DNA from: Locusta migratoria
Taxonomy: Eukaryota; Arthropoda; Insecta; Orthoptera; Acrididae
Assembly: GCA_026315105.1 (NCBI GenBank)
Contig: CM048744.1
Location: forward strand, 313,603,270-313,667,269
Length of the DNA stretch: 64,000 nt
Direction of reading: 5' to 3'
Part shown: positions 10,101 through 19,960 of the stretch, in pieces
Layout: each line of letters opens with the position of its first letter
Numbering within the stretch: the stretch's first letter is position 1
Position numbers and translations under genes: made by a program
The notes under the pieces: generated by a model
What the model was told of the DNA's origin: nothing
What the model saw: the letters and a program-made list of their open reading frames with translations, nothing else
Database searches by the model: none

Positions 10101-10250
10101 GTATATGGATGAAGGAGGAGTGGGAAATATGGGCTATGTAATAGGCTGCAATGACAAATAAAAAGTAAAAATAAGTGTAAAAATATATTTACATGTCAGG
10201 AGGGAGATGAAAGTGGGACGAAATTCAGGTATGAGAAAAGAAAGAAAATA
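7197..10250 (-). mobile_element. Family-2 PLE copy E, nearly full-length coding part
   Basis: Minus-strand copy holding the whole recognisable protein, from an ATG at 10099 to the GIY-YIG C-terminus near 7260. It lacks its 3' tail, being cut at 7197 against fragment D. The 5' side (10100-10327) is a non-coding AT-rich piece with a gttgttgata / tatcaacaac stem (10269-10308) before copy F starts in the opposite orientation. Copies E and F share nearly identical sequence over about 1.6 kb, implying a recent common source. Confidence 0.88.
7198..10099 (-). pseudogene. Family-2 PLE polyprotein (RT plus GIY-YIG), broken by a 1-bp insertion
   Basis: 815 codons are open from the ATG at 10099 to a TAA at 7652. 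Seen in order: a proline-rich N-terminal region; IIILPADKGSTTVVLDR, a conserved PLE block; FYLLPKIHK; VTIDATSLYTNIP; GTAMGTRMAPSYANLFMG; the catalytic RFIDDIFMIW; a thumb region; and a cysteine-rich linker CNRPRC. Copy F continues through this point as CNRPRCKTCP into the nuclease, whereas E has one extra T (cgttgttaaaacc versus cgttgtaaaacc) that makes the stop. The GIY-YIG half (VIYQLTCLHCEAFYVGMT) then continues in another frame at 7716-7195. Without the insertion the protein would match copies F and 3. The CxxxxxCxxC linker before GIY-YIG recalls Neptune-type PLEs; that clade assignment is tentative. Confidence 0.9.
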
Positions 10251-10330
10251 GGAAAAGTTTTTAAAATTTGTTGTTGATACTGTGGTCAACTTTAGTTATC
10301 AACAACGTAGTATAAAAGTAGTATAAAAAG

Positions 10331-11899
10331 ATTCACAAACCCAATCATCCCGGCCGCCCCATTGTGGCCGGTTACCAAGCCCCTACAGAACGAATCTCTG
10401 CCTACATAGACCAACACCTTCAACCCATCATGTGCAGTCTCCCATCCTTCATCAAAGACACCAACCACTTCCTCGATCGCCTGAAATCCTTACCCAGCCT
10501 GTTACCTCCAGAAACCATCCTTGTAACCACTGATGCCACTTCCCTATACACAAATATCCCACATACCCAGGGCCTTGCTGCGATGGAGTATTTCCTTTCA
10601 CGCCGACCACCCACTTCCCTACCTAAAACCTCTTTCCTTAATACCCTAGCCAGCTTCATTCTAACCCACAACTTCTTCACTTTTGAGGGCCAGACATACC
10701 AACAACTAAAGGGAACAGCCATGGGAACCAGGATGGCCCCCTTGTACGCAAACTTATTCATGGGACGCTTAGAGGAAGCCTTCCTGGATACCCAAGCCTG
10801 TCAACCCAAAGTGTGGTACAGATTCATTGATGATATCTTCATGATCTGGACACACAGTGAAGAAGAACTCCCGAATTTCCTCTTCAACCTCAACTCCTTT
10901 GGTCCCATCAAATTCACCTGGTCCTATTCCAAATCCCATGCCACATTCCTCGATGTCGACCTCCATCTGTCCAACGGCCAACTCCACACATCCGTCCACA
11001 TCAAACCTACCAATAAACAACAGTACCTGCATTATGACAGCTGTCATCCATTCCATATCAAACGTTCCCTTCCTTACAGCTTAGGTCTTCGTGGCAAACG
11101 AGTCTGCTCCAGTCCTGAAGCTCTGAACCAGTACTCCAACAACCTATTAACAACTTTCACATCCCGCGGCTATCCTCCTAATCTGGTAGAGAAACAAATT
11201 GCCAGAGCTACTACCTCATCCCCCCAAATTCAGAACCTTCAACAGAAGAATCCCAGAAGTGCCCCTCTTGTCACCGGATACTTTCCGGGACTGGAGCGGA
11301 CTCTAAATGTGGCTCTCCAGCAAGGATACGACTTCCTTAAATCCTGCCCCGAAATGAGATCCGTCCTTCATGACATCCTTCCTACTCCACCGAGAGTGTC
11401 TTTCCGCTGCCCACCTAACCTCCGTAACCTCCTAGTCCACCCCTATGAAATCCCCAAACCACCTTCCCTACCTTCTGGCTCCTACCCTTGTAACCGCCCC
11501 CGTTGTAAAACCTGCCCTATTCACCCTTCCACCACCACTTACTCCAGTCCCGTAACCCGGAAGGTGTACACGATCAAAGGCAGAGCCACTTGTGATAGTA
11601 CCTACGTGATCTACCAACTGACATGCCTGCACTGTGAAGCGTTCTATGTGGGAATGACCAGCAACAAACTGTCCATTCACATGAATGGACTCAGGCAGAC
11701 AGTGTTTGTTGGTAACGAGGATCACCCTGTGGCTAAACATGCATTGGTGCACGGCCAGCACATCTTGGCACAGTGCTACACCGTCCGGGTTATCTGGATA
11801 CTTCCCACTGACACCAATCCTTCAGAACTCTGGAGATGGGAACTAGCCCTTCAGCATATTCTCTCTTCCCGTTGCCCACCTGGTCTCAATCTCTGCTAA
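10331..11899 (+). CDS. Family-2 PLE RT (from palm region) plus GIY-YIG nuclease, uninterrupted but N-terminally truncated
   Basis: The open frame starts at the equivalent of IHKPNHPGRPIVAGY and runs 523 codons. It retains DATSLYTNIP, GTAMGTRMAP, the catalytic RFIDDIF, the cysteine linker CNRPRCKTCPIHPS and the GIY-YIG nuclease (VIYQLTCLHCEAFYVGMTSN). There are no stops or frameshifts, but the N-terminal portion, including the ADKG block and part of the RT fingers, is missing, so it is not expected to act alone. No genuine start codon is visible; a GTG at 10364 is only a formal start. Confidence 0.88.
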   Translation: MHKPNHPGRPIVAGYQAPTERISAYIDQHLQPIMCSLPSFIKDTNHFLDRLKSLPSLLPPETILVTTDATSLYTNIPHTQGLAAMEYFLSRRPPTSLPKTSFLNTLASFILTHNFFTFEGQTYQQLKGTAMGTRMAPLYANLFMGRLEEAFLDTQACQPKVWYRFIDDIFMIWTHSEEELPNFLFNLNSFGPIKFTWSYSKSHATFLDVDLHLSNGQLHTSVHIKPTNKQQYLHYDSCHPFHIKRSLPYSLGLRGKRVCSSPEALNQYSNNLLTTFTSRGYPPNLVEKQIARATTSSPQIQNLQQKNPRSAPLVTGYFPGLERTLNVALQQGYDFLKSCPEMRSVLHDILPTPPRVSFRCPPNLRNLLVHPYEIPKPPSLPSGSYPCNRPRCKTCPIHPSTTTYSSPVTRKVYTIKGRATCDSTYVIYQLTCLHCEAFYVGMTSNKLSIHMNGLRQTVFVGNEDHPVAKHALVHGQHILAQCYTVRVIWILPTDTNPSELWRWELALQHILSSRCPPGLNLC

Positions 11900-12185
11900 A
11901 TTCGAATTCCCACCCACCTTCTTAACATCTTTGCATCGGTTCTCTAGACAGAGCCTCTGCCTCTAGTGGTATCTCTGCCTAACTTCTAACTTATTTGCTT
12001 TCTACAGTTCTACAGTATGTCTGCCTAAGTGTACTTGTGTCTGTGTAAATGTGTGGGTGTGTGTGCATTTATTTACCCGCCATTTTTTCCCCCAAGGTAA
12101 GTCTTTCCTGTCTTGGGATTGGAATGGCTCCTTACCCCCTTCCTTAAAACCCTCATCATTTCCTTTTCCCTCTCCTCCCTTCTGC

Positions 12186-12210
12186 CTGATGAAGCAGCTA
12201 GGCTGCGAAA
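12186..12210 (+). ncRNA. Hammerhead-like motif, tail unit 1 of copy F
   Basis: CTGATGA (12186-12192), A, a perfect stem GCAGC / GCTGC (12194-12198, 12202-12206) with loop TAG, then GAAAGC. Core and stem are intact; helices I and III and the cleavage site were not resolved. Confidence 0.5.
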
Positions 12211-12304
12211 GCTAGCATTTTTGTGTGTGTGTGTGTGTCTGTGTGTTTATTTGTTGCTATTACTGCCTGTGCCCCTTCGCCTGGTAAGTGTACTTCATCT
12301 ATTT

Positions 12305-12310
<6 letters not shown>

Positions 12311-12359
<49 letters not shown>
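12311..12359. repeat. (TG)n microsatellite in PLE tail
   Basis: About 24 TG units between tail units 1 and 2 of copy F. Homologous positions in other copies carry shorter GT-rich runs, so it probably expanded from sequence native to the element. Confidence 0.95.
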
Positions 12360-12361
<2 letters not shown>

Positions 12362-12480
12362 TTGTTTGCCTTCCCTTTTTTTCCCCAAAGGTAAGTCTTT
12401 CCTCTCTCGGGATTGGAATGGCGCCTTACCCATTCCTGTAAAACCTTCATCATTTCCTTTTCCTTCTCCTTTCCTTCTGC

Positions 12481-12505
12481 CTGAAGAAGCAACTGGGTTG
12501 TGAAA
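12481..12505 (+). ncRNA. Hammerhead-like motif, tail unit 2 of copy F
   Basis: CTGAAGA, A, stem GCAAC / GTTGT with loop TGG, then GAAAGC. The stem differs from unit 1 at its pairing positions while still pairing. Confidence 0.5.
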
Positions 12506-12675
12506 GCTTGCGTTTATGTGTGTGTGTTATGTATGTTACTATCACTACCTGTGCTCCTTCACCATCTACTTTTTTATATATTTTTCCTGCCAGGAATTTT
12601 TCCACATATATTTCCTTTTCCACTTCCTTAAAACCCATATCCTTCCCTTTCTCCTCCCCTTTTTTCCTCTTTTTC

Positions 12676-12702
12676 CTGAAGAAGCTGCCAGTGGTGGCGA
12701 AA
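12676..12702 (+). ncRNA. Hammerhead-like motif, tail unit 3 of copy F
   Basis: CTGAAGA, A, stem GCTGCC / GGTGGC with loop AGT, then GAAAGC. It is followed by a GT-rich stretch, tatcgacgagcc and the terminal ggtaagtcat of the element. Confidence 0.5.
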
Positions 12703-12779
12703 GCTTGTATGTGTGTTTGTGTGTGATTTTATTCGTATCTATCGACGAGCCGGTCCTTTTGGTAAGTCATCTCTTTTGT

Positions 12780-13356
12780 GCTGGACCCACATTGCACATC
12801 TTGCAAGGTCTGTGGACCTCAATGTACCCACAGATGAAAGTCAAGAGGTGTAAGATCCGGGGAAAGTGATGACCATTTGATAGGACAATTCCTACTTTTC
12901 AAGTGACGTCTAAACTATGCATTCAGAAATGGTTGACTTTAGTTGCGTAGTGGACAGGTGCACTGTCTTTTTAGACGGAGGTTGGCAAATAACCTGGGGA
13001 TATCAGTTTTCAATGTTGGTCGTGGCACAAATTTTCATTCAGTGCCTCGTCTTATAGTGAATGATTCAATGGTGTTGAAAGTAGATAATTACACTGCATG
13101 TTAAGATACCTTTCCTGATGATTCCATCAATAAACACCATACCCATGATTCTTGTTGTCCCAAATGGCACAAAAAACATCGTTCATTCACCACTAGCACC
13201 TATACATGGATTCATCCACAAGAAGTTTGCATCTGACCAGCAGCAATGCTTTTGCTTCAATACTTCTCCTTGAATGTAAAAATTACCTTTGTCAGTGAAC
13301 AACATCTGTGGTATGAAGTATTGATTCCTGTTACACTGATCCATAGCCTTTTTTGC
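12780..13356 (-). pseudogene. Decayed DDE transposase (IS630/Tc1-mariner-like)
   Basis: Minus-strand translation in several frames gives fragments such as FTDKGNFYIQGEVL, CWSDANFLW and FGTTRIMGMVFIDGII, which resemble the middle of an insect IS630/Tc1-type transposase around a catalytic Asp (FTDE-type block) and the later GYFFDG-type block. It is riddled with stops. The left side is cut by the end of PLE copy F and the right side by a SINE at 13368. The superfamily call is tentative. Confidence 0.5.
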
Positions 13357-13367
13357 AAACTTCGAGT

Positions 13368-13512
13368 CACTACGGTCGTGGGTTCGAATTCCCCTCGGGC
13401 ATGGATATTTGTGCCGTCCTTGGTCTTAGGTAGTTCATAAGTAGTTTGTAAGCTTAGCGACTGATGACCTCGTAGTTAAATTCCATAAGTTCTACAAACA
13501 TTTGAACATTTG
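13368..13512 (+). mobile_element. 5'-truncated SINE
   Basis: Starts just before the B box (ggttcgaattc) and continues through the family body and end. Flanked by aaacttcgagt (13357-13367) and aaactttgagt (13513-13523), an 11-nt duplication with one mismatch. Truncation removes the A box. Confidence 0.82.
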
Positions 13513-13523
13513 AAACTTTGAGT

Positions 13524-13562
13524 GGCATTTAGGGTCATCCTTAGAGAGATGATGTTGCAACT

Positions 13563-13593
<31 letters not shown>

Positions 13594-13979
13594 TGAGGCG
13601 AGAGAGAACACAACACAAAACTCACTCAGATACTTTGTCCATTGCTCATTAACAGAATTTCAATGCATACCTTCTGAGTAAGCGTCATTGTTGATCAATT
13701 TTACTACATAGATAAAAAACATCATAAAAGATGTTTCACATGGGTATGCCTGAGAAAATGGCCATTCAAACTGATGTGCCAGATAACCTCTTTCTCATTC
13801 GAATAACATAACCCAAATCCAAGATGTCAGATTTGAAGATGGCCACACCTGTATCCATAGGTACAATAAATTATTTCCCCATCTACAGACATCCCAGATC
13901 AAATACCATTGATTCCTCACACCATTCAACTTTTTATAGGGATGTATTCAGACTTTGGTTTTACCTGCACAAATACTTC

Positions 13980-14015
<36 letters not shown>

Positions 14016-14029
14016 ATATAATCAGGTCA
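13524..14029. other. Non-coding stretch with TG/poly-G and CA tracts
   Basis: A (TG)n run followed by about 16 G occurs at 13566-13594, and a (CA)n run at 13984-14010. No gene was recognised. Confidence 0.5.
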
Positions 14030-14756
14030 ATTCCAGTACTCTACATCCACCAATGGATCCTTATGAGTTGTCCACATGAGTACGAAAAGAAATCCGTTAA
14101 ACTTTGTTTACATGATAAATCAATCAAATGTGAAGGCCATAAACTCCACAAAATACCTAGGAATTACAATTACTTCTGACTTAAATTGGAAAGAACATGC
14201 AGATAATGTCGTGGGAAAGGTGAACCAGAGACTGTGTTTTATTGGTAGAACCCTTAAAAGATCCCAAAGAACTACTAAAGCATACACTATGCTGGCCAAC
14301 CTTTTATGGAGTATTGCTGCCCAGTGTGGGATCCTTATCAGGTGGGTTTGATGGAGGACATCGAAGGAGTTCATAGAAGGGCAGCTCGTTTTGTATTGAC
14401 ATGATGCAGGGGAGACAGCGTTACAGAAATGATACAGGATCTGGGATGAGAATCATTACAACAACGGCTCTTATCGCAGCGGCATGGGCTACTTACGAAA
14501 CTACAATTGCCAACATTCTCCTCCGAATTCAAAAATATATTGTTGACTCCCACTTACATAGGTAGAAATGATCATCAGAATAAAATACAAGAAATTAGAG
14601 CCCGAACAGAGAGATTCAGGTGTTCATTCTTCCCGCGCGATATTCGAGAATGGAATGGGAGATAAACTAGTGTAACGGTGGTTTGATGAACCCTCTGCCA
14701 GACACTTAAATGTGATTTGCAGAGTATCCATTGTAGATGTAGATACAACCTATCAT
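14030..14756 (+). pseudogene. Jockey/CR1-type LINE, 3' end of the RT ORF with short-repeat tail
   Basis: Plus-strand coding resembles the C-terminal end of a LINE RT: STKYLGITITSDLNWKEHADN, GKVNQRLCFIGRTLK, then in other frames HRRAARFVL-like and RARTERFRCSFFPRDIREWN blocks. The 3' end has the short repeat tgtagatgtagat that closes many insect LINEs. It is 5'-truncated just after the CA microsatellite, the usual outcome of target-primed reverse transcription. The frame is broken near 14351 and 14400. Clade is inferred from motifs only. Confidence 0.75.
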
Positions 14757-15980
14757 GGCATATTAGATTTTCTGTAATTCATATTTCAATGGATTCTTTT
14801 ATAGTAGAGTCATAAAAGGATGTTGCTGTGGCCAAAATAATTGTTTTATCATACTCCATGCTATGTCTATTGGAAATACAATGTTCTGCAACTGCATATG
14901 TGCTGGGTTGCAACAGGTGAGTGCAACATTCAAGTTTGGTACAATGTTGTTCCACTGTGTATGTTGTTTGTCTTTCATAGGCCATACCACATTCACAAGG
15001 TATTTTATAAATTCCCACCTTCTGCAGTAACAGATCATCCTTCATTGATCCCAGCAGGTGTGAAATCTTAGATGATGGACAGAACATCACTTTCACCTGG
15101 AAATTGTTAATTAAGTATTCTTGCTATTTTTAAGGAGATATTGCCAATGAAAGAAGAAAAACTAGGGACTTAACTGGCACATTCTCATCTTTATCCACTC
15201 CCTGATCCTGGTTTTAACTGAGAAAGTCCTGTTAATTTGTTGAATCGAGTATCCATTATCTCTTATCACTGTCCTTAAATGTGCAAGCTCTTTAAGTACA
15301 CTTTCCACATTCAACATGGTATGGATCCCTGTGTACAAGCATTTTAAGCACACTCATGGTTTGGGATGGGTGATGGCAAATTGAGAAATGCAAGTACAAA
15401 TGAGTGTGCATGGGCTTACGATAAACAGAATGTTCCACAGACATTGGAGACAACCATCTTTCTCTAACTCCGTAGTAAATTGAATATATTCATGAATGGA
15501 GTTAAGACGATGTAAAAACTCCATTGACTTATCTTCTCCATGGGGCCACAATATGAAAATATTGTTGATGTATCTGTAAAGAACAGTTGGTTTACACAGT
15601 GCTAATTCAAATGCTCTTTCTTCAAAATCCTCCATAAAAAAGTTAACCACCAAGGGAGACAATGGGCTGCCCATAGTGATACCATCAGTCTGTTCAAAAT
15701 ATTCTTGCTTAAACATAAAATAGGTTGAGTAAAGAGCATGCCAAAACAAAGTATTGATGTCTGACTGACACTGTTTATCCATTAGCACCAAGAAATCAGC
15801 AAAAGTTACCTTTCTGAAAGAGATACTACATCAAAACTCACAAAACGATCTGAACTTGATAAAATCAACAGTGTTTCATATATGATGCATACATTTTCCA
15901 ATCAATGGCCTGAGCAAGGGAGTGAGATGTTTACATATCTTTTATTGCACACCAGCTGTAGGACTGTGTTTAATCTTCCT
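14757..15980 (-). pseudogene. Family-1 PLE remnant (RT plus GIY-YIG)
   Basis: Minus strand, in order from 15980 down: a degraded DRFVSFDVVSL block, GITMGSPLSPLVVNFFMEDFEERAF, RYINNIFILWPHG in place of RYVDD, a thumb remnant, and GIYKIPCECGMAYERQTTYTV at 15040-14960. The catalytic aspartates of the RT are replaced (NN for DD), and at least two frameshifts separate the blocks, so it is dead. It abuts the LINE 3' end at 14757. Confidence 0.85.
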
Positions 15981-17460
15981 GTACATAGTGTCACTAACAA
16001 GACACACCTTTGACCTCAACACACGGAACCACATGAAACTATGCTTAGAATAACAATCAATCATAAACAACATTTCAATGCAATACACCACACTTGTATG
16101 CTAGTGCCACTAGGTGGTGGCATAGTGAAGCTGCACTGACCAGTGACCCAGTTGTGTGAGTGGCATTTGCCTATTGGAGTGTTCACTATTGAGTTAGTGT
16201 GTAAACTGTGTAAAGTGCCATGATGATATGAAGAGAATTAATCCTACACATGTGGTCCAAATATTAGGGACCAAGTTGTGGTGACAGAAATGTAATTGGG
16301 CCCGAGGATACGGAGTTTGCAGATATATTACATAACATAATAATTCAGAAATTTAGTGGCAAAGGCACAGAAATACACAAATTTATGCTGGATAGATATA
16401 CAGAATTTGAAGGATGACATTGGCCTTTAATTTGGAGTGTGTGAATACGAAAGTGATTTGTAATGTGATAATGTGGCTTGTTGAGGGGTGCACATTGTTC
16501 TGTCCTCCTTGTTTTCACCACTTGAGGACTAATATAAGCACTTTCAGGTATGTGGTACCACTGTATTTGTGTGTTTTGCACTATTATTTTATTATAAGTA
16601 CTTTAAGCAGAGAGGTTTTAGCACTAGTGATTGAATATGTAATGATACACTGATGCCATTAAATTACATATAATTTCCTTCCTGTAGTATTGATATCTTG
16701 TTATTTAGTTTCTCCAGATTCTCTCAGAGATTTTGTAGTACAGTCCTTTCTTCAGAAGTTATGTTACTATGTTGAGAAGGAGCTTTCAAGAGAAAATTCC
16801 AAGTTTACCTTTTTATTTATTCACCAGTGTCCATAGGAAAGTGTCATAAAACTTCTTCAACACTACTCACAAACCTTATAAGAGGTACTGCACTTGGTGT
16901 AGTTGCAAAATGGAGTCCTTTTGCCCAAAACAGACTGTGTCACATCGTCCAAATTCTTCTCCATGAAATTAACAATAGAATATCATGGAGTTATTCCCTG
17001 TTGTGGCACCAAGCAATCAAATTTTGACATCTGCTGGGAACTTTCATCCTTAAATTCCCAATCACACTTGGCTGAAGCCACTCCAAAAATGCAGTCCCAT
17101 GATGTAGGAGAAAGAAGTGCAGCAATCTTCAGATGTAGGTGGAACAGTTCTTCTGAAATAGCATCCTGCCTTCATCTTGTGTAACTAATTCTCTTCATTA
17201 CAAAAGTGTGGCTCGCTTGTGTGTTATCTTCTGTGCAGTGGTCGTCTTAATAAAATGTGTCACTCTGGCAAATTTCAGTATTATGTCATGGTCCCAACAT
17301 CTCATTAAAAAACTTAAAGAACTCAAAAGTTTTGTTTTCTTACCATGTAACTTGTCAAAACTTCTTAAATTTGAGACAATCTCGTCCCCGTAAAGGCATG
17401 TTATGTGAAATTTGAAACTTTCCCTGTGAATCAAATGTTCAAAGATATTTTGGGTTTGCA
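15981..17460. other. No recognisable gene
   Basis: Moderately AT-rich unique-looking sequence. ORFs of 60-93 codons exist, but none shows a domain or codon pattern I recognise. Confidence 0.4.
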
Positions 17461-17972
17461 GCTAGTCAGTTATAAACTTAATTACACGATCTTTTGACTG
17501 GACACATGTCTATCATCTTCAGGTGAGTCAGTGAGGACTAAGAAAGATGTTCATCCCTGTGTCTTATATAGTGCACTGATGGTATTGCTGTGCATGTGTC
17601 AGAGACATGATGTCAGATTGAGAAGGACCACACCACCCAGCAAAAGTGCCCTCGCTGGTGGAACTGCAAGAATCAGCTGTCATTGACATTGCTTCTGGCC
17701 ATAGTTATCAGAGTATTCTGGTCTCTTCATCTCAGAGATGATGGGATTCCATGCAGAGATGACGGAATTCCATGTATTATTCAAGTGGTAACCACTGTCA
17801 TTGTTCATTAGTTTTCCATGATGTGTATTTCAACAGATTCTTTTATTATGGAGTCCCAAAATGATATTGCTGTGGCCGAAATTATTGTTTTATTATACTC
17901 CATTGTAGGTCTGTTGGAAATACAATGTTCTGCAACTGCAGACTTGCTGGGTTGTGGCAGACGAGTGCAACA
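17461..17972 (-). mobile_element. Family-1 PLE remnant, minus half of a head-to-head pair
   Basis: Minus strand holds part of the nuclease region (VCHNPASLQLQNIVFPTDLQWS, compare LLQPTKSAIAEHCISTGHSM of the good copy) and a tail with a TATA-like tatataag near 17565 and cacctgaagatgatagac near 17525-17508. It joins an oppositely oriented piece at about 17973. Confidence 0.7.
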
Positions 17973-18735
17973 TTCATGTTCTCAGTTAAAACCTGGAACA
18001 GGGAAGTTAATAAAGAGGAGAATGCACCAGCTAAATCCTTAGCTTTTCTTCCTTTGTTAGAAATGTCTCCTTCCAAGTGAAAGTGATTTTTCATCCACCA
18101 TATAAGATTTTGAACCTGCTGGGATCAGCCAAGGATGATTTGTTACTACAGAAGGCAAGAGTTTATAAAAATATCTGGTGAATGTGGTATGGCTTATGAA
18201 GGACAAACAAGTACATTGGAAGAACATTGCACAGAAGGTGAATGTTGCACTCACCTGCTGCAACCCAGCATGTCTGCATTTGCAGAACATTGTAGTTTCA
18301 ATGGACATATAATGGCATATGATAAAACAATACTTTTGGTCACAATAACATCTTTTTGGGACTCCATTATAAAAGATTCCTTTTAAATACACATTGAGGA
18401 AAATCTAATGGACCATGACAATGGCTACCAGTTGAATAATAGATTCAATGTCTTCATCTCTGAGGTTTTTTATAGACAAAGATACCAGAATACGCTGACA
18501 ACTATGGCTATTGGTAGTATCAAAGACAACTGATACTTGCTGTTCCACCAGCAAGGGCCCTGGCATTGGGCATTGTGGTACTTCTGTTACCATGTCTCCG
18601 ACATGTGTGTGACAACAGTGCCATCGATACACTATATAAGGCTGAACAGAGAACAACTTCTTTAGTCCACATTAGCTCACCTGAAGATGACTGGCAGGTG
18701 TCAAATTAACATTTCATGTAATGTTTATGATGACC
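17973..18735 (+). mobile_element. Family-1 PLE remnant, plus half of a head-to-head pair
   Basis: The plus strand encodes a degraded linker and GIY-YIG region (SGECGMAYEGQTSTLEEHC, THLLQPSMSAFAEHC) and a tail with tatataagg near 18634 and a hammerhead-like motif at 18681-18705. Frameshifts separate the blocks. Confidence 0.75.
18681..18705 (+). ncRNA. Degenerate hammerhead-like motif, family-1 tail
   Basis: CTGAAGA, T, GAC ... GTC stem, then AAA rather than GAAA. Same position relative to the TATA-like box as at 1719. Confidence 0.3.
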
Positions 18736-18799
18736 AACTGGAAACATTAAATCTCTTTGTACAGAGATAGAGTTGTTGGCCCAGTGTTTACCTCAGTTC

Positions 18800-18960
18800 A
18801 GACCACCGAGTCACACACACACACAAATGAAAATAAAGGTAGAACACAAGCTTTCAGAAGTAAGTTACTTTGTCAGGTAGGAGAAAGAAGGGAGGAGAAG
18901 GCTTATAGAAGGAAAGGGTCACTCACAACCTAGGCTGTGACTAACGATCACGTGAAGAGT
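18800..18960 (-). mobile_element. PLE-like tail fragment
   Basis: Minus strand reads ctgacaaagtaacttacttc then tgaaagcttg followed by a GT run: a CTGA-stem-GAAAGCTT arrangement with stem AAGTA / TACTT, as in family-2 tails but with a weaker core (CTGACAA). Confidence 0.4.
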
Positions 18961-18984
18961 GACAGGCGGAAGTCAGAGGTCCAT

Positions 18985-19960
18985 CCCCAAAGATTCACTT
19001 TACGATGGAGAAGAAGGTAGATGGAAAATTGAACTTTCTTGATGTGCTAGTATTCAAAAAAGATGGTGGAAGTTTGGGCCACACAGTTTATAGGAAATAT
19101 GTGCACAAGGATCTATATCCACACTGGAATTTGAACCATCTTCCACAACAAAAGCAAGGCATCATAAACACACTGGTAGATAGAGCAAGGAATATCTGCT
19201 AATTGTAACTACTTGGCCACAGTGGAGTGGCCAAGTGCTCTAAGGTGCCTCACTATGGAGCATGCGGTTGCTCACTGTAGAAGGTTCAAGTCCTCCCTTT
19301 GTGTGCGTGTGCGTGCCAGGGTACTTGACATGGCATTAAAACACTTCACTAGTGCATTGTTAAAGAATGGGTCTTCAGCCACTGAGATAAAGAGAGCACT
19401 AAGATTTTAATGTAAATATTGTAGTGACGTACAAACACCAGTGAAATTGAAAGTTTTCCTGCCTTTCGTTAAGGATGTAACAGACTGCACAGGAAAAATG
19501 TTGATGAAGCAGAACATTACCATAGTGTACAAACCTACAAGGAAGGTACAAGACCACCTAAAATTAACAAAGGATGTTCACAAATTGCTGTAAAGGCAGG
19601 AATTTACAAGATTACATGCAGTGGGTACAACAAAAAGAACTGCTGTAAAAATGATTACAAGAGCACAAAAGCAACTGTAAAAGGGAAGAGAGTGGCAGAT
19701 CACTTGTTACGGAACATGCTTTGCAGCCAGAAGACCATCATATTCAATTTGATGAAACCCAGGTACTTGCATACGTAAGCAGGTACTATGAAAATCTGTT
19801 AAGAGAGACAACAGAAATTGTTAAACACCACAAAAATTTCAGCAGGAAAGAAGTGAAACTTAATAACACCTGGTTTTCAGTATTCCACTATGGGTTGATA
19901 ACAACAATGGATGAGAGCAACTGGCATCAGGGAATAGTGTAGAATATTCAAAACAAGTAA
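18985..19960 (+). pseudogene. Family-1-like PLE remnant (RT thumb and nuclease), split by a SINE piece
   Basis: The plus strand reads KLNFLDVLVFKKDGGSLGHTVYRK, the post-YVDD block of PLE RT, then after the SINE piece an AGIYKITCS-like nuclease start near 19590 and a C-terminal block around HIQFDETQVLAYVSRYYENL (19745-19800). Multiple frameshifts. More diverged from the copy at 1-1613 than the other remnants, so possibly another subfamily. Confidence 0.75.
19212..19322 (+). mobile_element. SINE fragment (tRNA-like head only)
   Basis: Contains ggccaagtgctctaaggtgc and a B-box-like aggttcaagtcctcc, then ends after a short GTGC run without the family 3' half. Inserted in PLE coding sequence. Confidence 0.65.

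Larger units (their letters stand above)
10328..12770 (+). mobile_element. Family-2 PLE copy F, 5'-truncated, with intact 3' half and triple tail
   Basis: Homology to copy E starts abruptly at about 10328, in the middle of the RT domain, and runs through the end of the nuclease and a long tail to about 12770 (terminal ggtaagtcatctcttt, also present at the end of copy 3 near 44090). The tail contains three successive units, each with a GGTAAGT or related site, a gggattggaatg or related phrase, an aaaacc phrase and a hammerhead-like motif. Copy F is inverted relative to E. Confidence 0.88.

Noticed and set aside
12186..12210. Calling the PLE motifs proven hammerhead ribozymes
   Set aside because: Core and stem II are visible, but a cleavage triplet and helices I and III could not be demonstrated by eye, and an extra base separates CTGANGA from the stem; reported as hammerhead-like only.
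12113..12503. Overlapping plus-strand ORFs rich in Cys-Val or Thr-His repeats
   Set aside because: They are translations of the TG/CA microsatellite inside the PLE tail, not proteins. The same applies near 6552-6933, 24170-24522 and 34338-34567.
16400..16660. 79-codon ORF pair on both strands
   Set aside because: Hydrophobic and cysteine-rich but without homology or context; consistent with chance in AT-rich DNA.
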